The notes under the pieces were generated by a model, which saw only the letters and a program-made list of their open reading frames with translations, did not search any database and was not told where the DNA came from. A stretch of DNA of 5,048 bases, taken from assembly GCA_905480565.1 (NCBI GenBank), contig CAJQQW010000386.1, positions 1 through 5,048 on the forward strand. Reading direction: 5' to 3'. The position numbers and the translations under genes were made by a program. How positions within the stretch are numbered: the stretch's first letter is position 1; every line of letters begins with the position of its first letter. Shown here in pieces: positions 1-5,048 of this stretch. The stretch is from an uncultured Halioglobus sp. GTDB lineage: Bacteria; Pseudomonadota; Gammaproteobacteria; Pseudomonadales; Halieaceae.

Positions 1-10
1 GAAATTGATG

Positions 11-709
11 TTATGGAGACAGATTTAGTTCCTGCCTTACTCGCTGCAAGGCATGCAAGGGATCTGCTGCACCGGTAATAGAACGTCCAATTACGAGGTA
101 ATCCGAACCCGATGACACCGCCATCGCCGGCGTCACCACCCGTCGTTGATCACCAGCACTGTCACCCGCCAAGCGAATCCCCGGTGTCACCAGGCGAAAG
201 TCGTCGCCGAGATCAGCACGCAAGGCGGGGGTCTCCAGAGCTGAACAAACGACACCATCAAGACCACTTTCAGCGGCCATGGTAGCAAGACGCATCACGC
301 GCTGGTCGACCGATTCTTCGTAACCGAGGTCTATCAAATCCTGCTCTGACATACTGGTCAGTACCGTTACACCAATGAGGAGAGGGCGGTGGGAAAATGC
401 TTCGAGAGCCTCGCGCGCGGCACTCATCATACGGCGGCCACCACTCGCGTGGACGTTGACCATCCAGACGCCCAGGTTTGCTACCGCTCGAACGGCACCC
501 GCAGCAGTATTAGGAATATCGTGAAACTTGAGATCCAGAAATACGTCGAAGCCGAGCTTTTGTAATTCTTCTACCAGCCCGGGACCGCTACTGGCGAAAA
601 GTTCCTTACCAACTTTCAAGCGACAACTTTCAGGTGACAGGCGCTTTGCCAGTGCCAGTGCGTCTGCCGCACAGGCATAATCCAGTGCAACGATAACGGG
701 GTTGTTCAT
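11..709 (-). CDS. pyrF: Orotidine 5'-phosphate decarboxylase
   Basis: Cytoplasmic enzyme of the last step of de novo pyrimidine synthesis, converting OMP to UMP and CO2. At 232 residues it is complete and slightly shorter than the 245-residue E. coli enzyme, which has a longer N-terminus. Seen in the sequence: VALDY with Asp10 near the start, LKVGKE with Lys32, and the signature [10 protein letters not shown] at 59-68. Lys32, Asp59, Lys61 and Asp64 match the catalytic charged residues of the family. Gln188 (AGDQRR) and Gly208-Arg209 (VIGRS) match the phosphate-binding part of the barrel. The ATG overlaps the lapA stop in ATGA, and I see no clear Shine-Dalgarno sequence before it, so translation is probably coupled to lapA (inference). 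The stop is TAA, and only 10 bases remain beyond it, so no terminator can be assessed. The identification is very secure. Confidence 0.98.
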   Translation of the reverse strand: MNNPVIVALDYACAADALALAKRLSPESCRLKVGKELFASSGPGLVEELQKLGFDVFLDLKFHDIPNTAAGAVRAVANLGVWMVNVHASGGRRMMSAAREALEAFSHRPLLIGVTVLTSMSEQDLIDLGYEESVDQRVMRLATMAAESGLDGVVCSALETPALRADLGDDFRLVTPGIRLAGDSAGDQRRVVTPAMAVSSGSDYLVIGRSITGAADPLHALQRVRQELNLSP

Positions 710-1014
710 GGCGCGTCTACTAATACGCCTTCATCCTGCTTTTTGCCCAGTTCATCGCGAGCTTTATTCAACTGGCGCCTGCTTGACACCAACGCCGCCC
801 GCGTACGCAGGAGAATCACGGTGGAAACCGCCATACCTACAACACCGCCGAGCGCGAAAGATAACAATATCCAAACCGCCAAGCTCTGAGGTTCAAACCG
901 ATACACAAGCACATCCAACGGGACAGGCAGTTTGTTTTGCAGAGCAAACAACACACTGGCCACTAGTGCGCCCAGCACCACAATCACGGTGAACACTTTG
1001 TGCACGAACTTCAT
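706..1014 (-). CDS. lapA: LapA-family inner-membrane protein (DUF1049)
   Basis: A 102-residue membrane protein with the lipopolysaccharide assembly protein A layout. One hydrophobic helix lies at about 7-25, followed by the typical FALQN motif at 23-27. A short periplasmic-type loop ([16 protein letters not shown]) comes next, then a second helix at about 45-69 with a glycine-rich GGVVG stretch. A charged tail at about 70-95 ([23 protein letters not shown]) could form a short cytoplasmic coiled coil. In E. coli LapA works with LapB/YciM in LPS homeostasis, but its biochemical role is poorly defined. The start ATG at 1014 has a weak G-rich stretch (GGGGG, 5-9 nt upstream) as a possible ribosome binding site. 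It lies 55 bp after ihfB and overlaps pyrF by 4 bp, which suggests ihfB-lapA-pyrF cotranscription. No lapB follows it. Family assignment is confident from topology and FALQN; function is by analogy. Confidence 0.88.
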   Translation of the reverse strand: MKFVHKVFTVIVVLGALVASVLFALQNKLPVPLDVLVYRFEPQSLAVWILLSFALGGVVGMAVSTVILLRTRAALVSSRRQLNKARDELGKKQDEGVLVDAP

Positions 1015-1069
1015 AGGACCCCCGCACTCATTTGAATAACACCGCAGGCCGATTTATCGGGCAACCGGC

Positions 1070-1366
1070 TCAAGATTCCGGCTGCATGCCCAAATTGACA
1101 CGCTCTCGCAGTTCCTTGCCGGGCTTGAAATGGGGAACGTACTTGCCAGCCAACTCAACTGCGTCTCCCGTCTTCGGATTCCTGCCACGACGGGGTGCCC
1201 GAAAATGCAGGGAGAAACTGCCGAAACCTCGAATCTCAATGCGCTCTCCGCTGGCCAGCGCTTGCGACATGTGCTCGATAACAGTCTTTACCGCCAACTC
1301 GACATCTTTCGCGGATAATTGGCTCTGCCGGGACAAAATCGTCTCGATCAGCTCACTCTTGGTCAT
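1070..1366 (-). CDS. ihfB: Integration host factor, beta subunit
   Basis: Sequence-specific DNA-bending nucleoid protein that pairs with IhfA and acts in recombination, replication and transcription. The 98-residue product begins MTKSELIE and aligns almost throughout with the 94-residue E. coli protein. The differences are mainly in the helical N-terminal half and in a four-residue-longer C-terminus ending NLGMQPES. Key residues are in register: Glu44 and Arg46 in [14 protein letters not shown], and the DNA-intercalating Pro64 in the GRNPKTG arm tip. [16 protein letters not shown] closes the fold. The frame stays open upstream to an ATG at 1402 (12 more residues). I chose the ATG at 1366 because GGAGAG sits just before it and MTKSELIE is the family N-terminus. 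The rpsA terminator upstream implies an independent promoter. lapA follows after 55 bp. The identification is very secure. Confidence 0.97.
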   Translation of the reverse strand: MTKSELIETILSRQSQLSAKDVELAVKTVIEHMSQALASGERIEIRGFGSFSLHFRAPRRGRNPKTGDAVELAGKYVPHFKPGKELRERVNLGMQPES

Positions 1367-1370
1367 ATGA

Positions 1371-1376
1371 CTCTCC
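1371..1376 (-). promoter_or_regulatory. Ribosome binding site of ihfB
   Basis: The minus strand reads GGAGAG, with its GGAG core 6 nt before the ATG at 1366. This is the clearest Shine-Dalgarno sequence in the window. It decides the ihfB start against the in-frame ATG 36 bases further upstream at 1402. Confidence 0.8.
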
Positions 1377-1447
1377 AGCCAAGGTATTCTCATACATCTC
1401 ATTCAGGTGCATGGATATTGTGAACCCAGCGACATAATTTCGCAAGT

Positions 1448-1462
1448 CGTTATTTTATAACG
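1448..1462 (-). promoter_or_regulatory. Possible ihfB promoter -10 region inside an inverted repeat
   Basis: Between the rpsA terminator and ihfB, the minus strand carries CGTTAT-AAA-ATAACG, a perfect inverted repeat with 6-bp arms and a 3-bp centre. Inside it TATAAA (1459 to 1454) matches five of six positions of the sigma70 -10 box. No good -35 box lies 16-18 bp upstream (best is CTGATT, three of six), so the promoter call is weak. It is supported mainly by the need for ihfB to have a start point after the terminator. The implied leader is about 80 nt. The repeat could be an operator or chance in AT-rich DNA. A second weak pair, TTGCGA and CACAAT spaced by 17 bp, lies closer to ihfB. Confidence 0.3.
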
Positions 1463-1503
1463 GAAAAGTTTCACAAATCAGGCGAGCTGCAAAGTCCGGA
1501 CAT

Positions 1504-1531
1504 AAAAAAGGCCCGACGATACGGGCCTTTT
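1504..1531 (-). terminator. Intrinsic terminator of rpsA
   Basis: On the minus strand AAAAGGCCCG (1531-1522) pairs perfectly with CGGGCCTTTT (1515-1506) around a 6-nt loop TATCGT. The run of T continues to 1504, six in total. The GC-rich core and the U tract make a classic rho-independent terminator about 30 nt after the rpsA stop. The plus-strand reading has only four T and no plus-strand gene to end, so it is assigned to rpsA. It separates the aroA-cmk-rpsA side from ihfB-lapA-pyrF. Confidence 0.92.
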
Positions 1532-1561
1532 ACGATCCGCGCCGAGGCGCCTGTCGCAGGG

Positions 1562-3238
1562 TCAGGAATCTCCCATCTGCGCCTTGATCAGATCGCCAAT
1601 GGTACCGGGAGATGCGTTCTCCTGCTCTGAGTCCTTCAGCGATTCAACAGCTTCTTTTTCGTCAGCCATGTCTTTGGCCTTGACCGACAGTGACAGACCG
1701 CGGCTCTTGCGATCAACAGAGGTGATTTTGGCCTCAACAGTATCTCCCAGCTTGTAGGAGTTACGCGCGTCTTCAACCTTTTCCTGGCTGATATCAGAAG
1801 CCTTGAGGACCCCCTCTACCTCTTCCGCCAGCTTGATCGTCACCGATTTGGCATCGATGGCAATAACCTCGCCCGAGACAATTGCACCGCGATCGTGCTC
1901 TGCAACATAGTTACCGAACGGATCGTCTTCCAATTGTTTGACACCGAGGGAAATACGCTCGCGTTCCGGATCTATAGAGAGAATAACGGTTTCGATCTCG
2001 TCACCTTTCTTATAGTTTCGAACCGCTTCTTCGCCCGTTTCGTTCCAGCTGATATCCGAAAGGTGCACTAATCCATCAATATTACCTTCCAGGCCAATAA
2101 AGATACCGAAGTCCGTGATCGACTTAATACTGCCAGCGATCTTGTCGCCCTTGCTGTACTGCGATGCAAAAGCATCCCATGGATTTTGCTGGCACTGCTT
2201 GATGCCCAGTGAAATCCGACGACGCTCTTCGTCGATATCCAGTACCATTACCTCAACTTCATCGCCCAAATTGACGATCTTGGAAGGATGAACATTCTTG
2301 TTAGTCCAGTCCATTTCAGACACGTGAACCAGACCCTCCACGCCCTCTTCCAACTCGGCAAAACAGCCGTAATCGGTGAGGTTGGTGATGCGTGCATTGA
2401 CACGACTGCCCTCGGGGTAACGACCGGTGATCTCAAGCCATGGGTCTTCGCCAAGCTGTTTAAGGCCAAGCGAAACGCGGTTGCGCTCTCGATCAAACTT
2501 AAGAATCTTGACGTCAATTTCCTGCCCTACCTCGACAATCTCCGAGGGGTGCTTGATGCGCTTCCAGGCCATGTCGGTAATGTGCAACAGACCATCAACA
2601 CCGCCCAGGTCAACGAACGCGCCGTAGTCGGTAAGGTTCTTCACAATGCCCTTGACAGACATGCCTTCCTGCAGCGACTCAAGCAGAGCATCGCGCTCGA
2701 CACTGTTGGCCTCTTCCATCACGGCGCGGCGTGATACCACAACATTGTTGCGCTTCTGATCCAGCTTGATGACCTTGAATTCGAGTTCCTTTCCTTCCAG
2801 ATGCACGGTTTCGCGCACCGGACGCACATCGACCAGTGAGCCAGGAAGGAACGCGCGAATCGTATTGATATCGACAGTAAAGCCACCCTTGACCTTACCA
2901 TTGATAATGCCCGTCACCACATCGCCGGCTTCGTAAGCAGCCTCAAGATCTTTCCATGCTTCTGCTCGCTTCGCTTTCTCGCGAGATAGCTTGGTTTCAC
3001 CAAAACCGTCTTCAACCGCCTCCAGCGCAACCTGCACTTCATCGCCCACATTCAGGGTGCAGTCACCATTGGCATCGATAAATTGTTCGCGGGGAATAAC
3101 GCCTTCGGATTTCAGTCCGGCATGGACAGTAACCCACTCGTTATCGATGTCGATTACCACCCCGGTGACAATGGCGCCGGGCTTCATATCGACTGTTTTC
3201 AGACTCTCTTCAAATAAATCGGCGAAGGATTCGCTCAT
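1562..3238 (-). CDS. rpsA: 30S ribosomal protein S1
   Basis: S1 binds the 30S subunit and unfolds and recruits mRNA, especially messages with weak Shine-Dalgarno sequences. The 558-residue product is essentially the length of E. coli S1 (557) and shows six S1 (OB-fold) repeats at about 21-87, 105-171, 192-260, 277-347, 364-434 and 451-520. The first two are the more divergent ribosome-binding pair. Domains 3-5 carry the standard RNA-binding pattern, for example [43 protein letters not shown] and [22 protein letters not shown], each followed by R-x-S-L-G-x-K-Q. Domain 6 is degenerate ([19 protein letters not shown]), as is usual. An acidic tail ends in [13 protein letters not shown], a pseudomonad-like C-terminus. 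The start is ATG with only a weak AGG 9 nt upstream. The structured leader suggests autogenous control, as in E. coli. A strong terminator follows. The identification is certain. Confidence 0.99.
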   Translation of the reverse strand: MSESFADLFEESLKTVDMKPGAIVTGVVIDIDNEWVTVHAGLKSEGVIPREQFIDANGDCTLNVGDEVQVALEAVEDGFGETKLSREKAKRAEAWKDLEAAYEAGDVVTGIINGKVKGGFTVDINTIRAFLPGSLVDVRPVRETVHLEGKELEFKVIKLDQKRNNVVVSRRAVMEEANSVERDALLESLQEGMSVKGIVKNLTDYGAFVDLGGVDGLLHITDMAWKRIKHPSEIVEVGQEIDVKILKFDRERNRVSLGLKQLGEDPWLEITGRYPEGSRVNARITNLTDYGCFAELEEGVEGLVHVSEMDWTNKNVHPSKIVNLGDEVEVMVLDIDEERRRISLGIKQCQQNPWDAFASQYSKGDKIAGSIKSITDFGIFIGLEGNIDGLVHLSDISWNETGEEAVRNYKKGDEIETVILSIDPERERISLGVKQLEDDPFGNYVAEHDRGAIVSGEVIAIDAKSVTIKLAEEVEGVLKASDISQEKVEDARNSYKLGDTVEAKITSVDRKSRGLSLSVKAKDMADEKEAVESLKDSEQENASPGTIGDLIKAQMGDS

Positions 3239-3301
3239 TACAAAGTACCTGTTGTGTGATCGAGACAGCTTACCGTCTCTCCGTGTCTCCAGCCGACACG
3301 G
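3239..3301 (-). promoter_or_regulatory. Structured rpsA leader, probable S1 autoregulatory region
   Basis: The minus strand immediately before the rpsA ATG can fold into three consecutive hairpins. Hairpin 1 pairs CCGTGTC (3301-3295) with GACACGG (3287-3281), a perfect 7-bp stem with loop GGCTGGA containing GGA. Hairpin 2 pairs GAGACGG (3279-3273) with CTGTCTC (3268-3262), 7 bp with one G-U pair and loop TAAG. Hairpin 3 is weak: ACAA (3255-3252) with TTGT (3243-3240), and its loop holds the AGG that would act as Shine-Dalgarno. In E. coli the rpsA leader is also a series of hairpins with GGA-type loops and no strong Shine-Dalgarno sequence; it drives efficient initiation and is repressed by free S1. 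The folds are read by eye; the regulatory role is inference by analogy. Confidence 0.55.
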
Positions 3302-3415
3302 GTTATGTTGTATTTACTGTTGCCCGAGCCATGGCTGGCGTCAGCACGGAAACAGCATCCTTAATAAAAAGCCACGGTAACAACGATGGTGTAGCGAAGA
3401 ATCGGCGCCGTGTGC

Positions 3416-4099
3416 CTAGGCAAGACCTTTTTTCTCTACCGCGTGCAGTACCTGCGCGAAAACCTCAGCTACGGGCATAGCACTGCTATCGATAACAATG
3501 GCGTCTTCTGCGGGCACCAGGGGCGAGAATTCGCGATTGCTGTCGCGGGCATCACGCTCCTTGATATCCTCCAGAAGGCGCGGCAGACTAACACTTTCCC
3601 CCTTTGCAATCAACTGCTTATAACGCCTCTCAGCCCGCTCGGAAGCACCGGCCGTCAGAAATATTTTAAGGGGTGCGTCGCAAAACACGACCGTGCCCAT
3701 ATCACGCCCGTCAGCGACCAGTCCGGGCGGGCGCAAGAACTCCCGCTGCCGTTGCAGCAGGGCTTCCCTCACCGCCGGGATGGCCGCCACGGTAGAGGCT
3801 CCGCGCCCACCCTCTTCAGTACGGATTTGTGCACTCACATCTTTGCCCTTGCAGGCCACCAACACCTCGCCTGATTCAGACAAACGGAACGCCACATCCA
3901 GATGACGAGCAACCTTCGTGACAGCGCTGGCATTATCCCAGCTTACACCCTCCATCAAACAGGCCTGACCTACTACGCGGTATAGCGCACCACTGTCCAG
4001 CAGATGCCAGCCAAGATGATCCGCGAGCATGTGGCTAACCGTTCCCTTACCCGAGCCGGAGGGGCCATCAACGGCGATCACCGGCGAGGGAGGTGTCAC
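3416..4099 (-). CDS. cmk: Cytidylate kinase
   Basis: Cytoplasmic kinase that phosphorylates CMP and dCMP with ATP, feeding CDP/CTP and dCTP pools. The 227-residue product equals the E. coli length. Seen in order: the P-loop GPSGSGKGT at 12-20 with Lys18; DSGALYR at 35-41, whose Ser36 and Arg41 fit the CMP site; and the bacterial CMP-binding insert at about 63-105 with the conserved [21 protein letters not shown] at 129-139 has Arg132 and Asp133 for substrate binding, and the lid segment [11 protein letters not shown] at 179-189 has arginines 182, 185 and 189. The start is GTG at 4099, overlapping the aroA stop as GTGA. GGTGG, 6 nt upstream, is a plausible ribosome binding site inside the end of aroA. 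Aligning [15 protein letters not shown] with family N-termini supports this start. It is probably cotranscribed with aroA. The identification is very secure. Confidence 0.98.
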   Translation of the reverse strand: MTPPSPVIAVDGPSGSGKGTVSHMLADHLGWHLLDSGALYRVVGQACLMEGVSWDNASAVTKVARHLDVAFRLSESGEVLVACKGKDVSAQIRTEEGGRGASTVAAIPAVREALLQRQREFLRPPGLVADGRDMGTVVFCDAPLKIFLTAGASERAERRYKQLIAKGESVSLPRLLEDIKERDARDSNREFSPLVPAEDAIVIDSSAMPVAEVFAQVLHAVEKKGLA

Positions 4100-5048
4100 G
4101 CCTGGCCACCGATTTCCAGACGAACGCCCAACTGCCTGGCCAAGCGATCAAAACCGGGGAAAGAAGTCGCAACATGGTCGCAGTCGAGTACGGTGATGAC
4201 AGCATTGGCGCGCAGAGCGGCCACCGCAAATGACATGGCAATGCGGTGATCGTGGTAGGTGTGGATGGCACCGCCACCTAATTCACCCCCATCGATGATA
4301 ATGCCATCGTCCAACACCTCGTTGACGACGCCTAGGGTAGCGAGCCCCTCTGCCATTGCGGCTATACGATCGCTCTCTTTGACACGGAGTTCCTCTGCCC
4401 CGCGCAGGACAGTGCGCCCACGGGCACAGGCAGCCGCGATAAACAAAGCCGGGAACTCATCAATAGCCAGCGGCACCTGCTCAGGCGGGATTTCGATGCC
4501 GTGCAGTTGCGCATAACGCACACGAATATCTGCCACCGGCTCCCCCCCCACTTCGCGCTGATTCAGCAGACTGATATCTGCCCCCATCAGGTTAAGGATA
4601 TTGATTACACCGATACGAGTCGGATTAATGCCGACGTGAGTCAATAACAGGTCTGATCCAGGCACCAGGCTAGCTGCTACGAGAAAGAATGCCGCCGATG
4701 AGATATCCGCAGGGATATCGATATCGCACGCGCGCAACTGACCACCGCCGTGCAGCGCAATGACCCCGTTGTCACTCTCTACCGAATATCCGAAACCACG
4801 CAACATGCGCTCCGTATGATCGCGGGTGGGCGCGGGCTCGGTGACCTCGGTGCAGCCCTGCGCGTACATGCCGGCCAGTAGCAGACAGGATTTCACTTGT
4901 GCACTCGCCATGGGCAGGTCGTAGTGAATACCCTGCAAACAGACGCCACCTGTCACTTTGAGCGGAGGCCTGCCCTCATCAGTCGAGACAATCAGGGCGC
5001 CCATTCGCATGAGGGGATCTATCACTCGCCCCATCGGCCGGCTGCACA
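4096..5048 (-). CDS. aroA: EPSP synthase (3-phosphoshikimate 1-carboxyvinyltransferase), 5' end outside window
   Basis: Shikimate-pathway enzyme joining phosphoenolpyruvate to shikimate 3-phosphate to give EPSP. Only the C-terminal ~317 codons are here. The frame is open to the right edge, reading CSRP before MGRVIDPL, so the ATG at 5034 is internal (family RPMGRV motif) and not the start. Counting from that Met, motifs are PMASAQVKS (41-49), TRDHTERML (70-78), NPTR (137-140), AIDEFPAL with the catalytic-type Asp192 (190-197), LRVKESDR (216-223), DHRIAMSF (262-269) and ATSFPGF (289-295). SAQ-x-K, R-x-H-x-E and N-x-T-R are class II EPSP synthase signatures, so it resembles the CP4-type enzyme more than E. 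coli AroA. The class II GDK motif and the glyphosate-determining residue lie upstream and cannot be seen. The gene may be fused to a tyrA domain upstream, as in Pseudomonas; this is unproven. The stop overlaps the cmk start. Confidence 0.97.
   Translation of the reverse strand, partial: CSRPMGRVIDPLMRMGALIVSTDEGRPPLKVTGGVCLQGIHYDLPMASAQVKSCLLLAGMYAQGCTEVTEPAPTRDHTERMLRGFGYSVESDNGVIALHGGGQLRACDIDIPADISSAAFFLVAASLVPGSDLLLTHVGINPTRIGVINILNLMGADISLLNQREVGGEPVADIRVRYAQLHGIEIPPEQVPLAIDEFPALFIAAACARGRTVLRGAEELRVKESDRIAAMAEGLATLGVVNEVLDDGIIIDGGELGGGAIHTYHDHRIAMSFAVAALRANAVITVLDCDHVATSFPGFDRLARQLGVRLEIGGQA

Noticed and set aside
702..992. Plus-strand open frames opposite lapA, ihfB, rpsA, cmk and aroA (for example 702-992, 2288-2734, 3410-3874)
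   Set aside because: Each lies antisense to a gene with a secure identity, shows low-complexity translated composition with no recognisable family, and is explained by the codon bias of the true gene.
1047..1062. Small hairpin CCGATTTATCGG in the ihfB-lapA gap, considered as a terminator or attenuator
   Set aside because: The stem is only 4-5 bp with a very short loop and no T run follows on the minus strand, so it should not end transcription before lapA.
1367..1402. In-frame 12-residue N-terminal extension of ihfB starting at the ATG at 1402
   Set aside because: The extension [12 protein letters not shown] has no family counterpart, and its last codons contain the GGAGAG ribosome binding site for the ATG at 1366, where the conserved MTKSELIE begins.
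3303..3332. Possible leader peptide MARATVNTT (ATG at 3332, TAA at 3303) upstream of rpsA
   Set aside because: There is no Shine-Dalgarno sequence before it, no run of regulatory codons and no attenuator-like terminator after it; a 9-codon frame is expected by chance.
3327..3336. 10-bp perfect palindrome AGCCATGGCT in the cmk-rpsA gap
   Set aside because: It is isolated, short, without a flanking repeat or known operator match, and has no loop for an RNA hairpin, so it is probably chance.
3302..3415. A sigma70 promoter for rpsA in the cmk-rpsA gap
   Set aside because: Candidate boxes such as TATTAA, TACAAC and CTGACG are not at proper spacing to partners. A promoter in this gap or within cmk is likely from what is known of E. 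coli, but I cannot place one.

Overview
The window is a stretch of housekeeping chromosome from a gammaproteobacterium. All six genes lie on the minus strand, so in transcription order they run from the right edge to the left: aroA (5' end cut off by the window), cmk, rpsA, ihfB, lapA, pyrF. The aroA-cmk-rpsA-ihfB order is typical of Gammaproteobacteria. The ihfB-lapA neighbourhood, a class II-type AroA and the S1 C-terminal sequence ending [13 protein letters not shown] point towards the Pseudomonas/Cellvibrio/Halieaceae side rather than the enteric bacteria. That placement is inferred from remembered family sequences, not from a search.

Right part (3239-5048): aroA (EPSP synthase, shikimate pathway) overlaps cmk (cytidylate kinase) by 4 bp (GTGA), and cmk starts with GTG. 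A 177-bp gap follows before rpsA. The last ~60 nt of this gap can fold into three consecutive hairpins, the first a perfect 7-bp stem with GGA in its loop, and there is only a weak Shine-Dalgarno sequence. This resembles the S1-autoregulated rpsA leader of E. coli.

Middle (1367-3238): rpsA encodes a full-length six-domain ribosomal protein S1 of 558 residues. A strong intrinsic terminator (10-bp perfect stem followed by six T on the minus strand) ends this unit. The remaining gap upstream of ihfB holds an AT-rich inverted repeat with a possible -10 box, so ihfB probably has its own promoter.

Left part (11-1366): ihfB (98 residues from its supported start), lapA (two-helix inner-membrane protein) and pyrF (OMP decarboxylase) appear to form a second unit. 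lapA and pyrF overlap by 4 bp (ATGA). The lapB gene that often sits between lapA and pyrF in other gammaproteobacteria is not here.

The window holds no mobile element, CRISPR array, tRNA or rRNA gene, and no stretch over 300 bp lacks a gene. I see no undescribed system. The points worth a second look are modest: the missing lapB, the structured rpsA leader, the AroA class with a possible tyrA fusion upstream, and the inverted repeat before ihfB.
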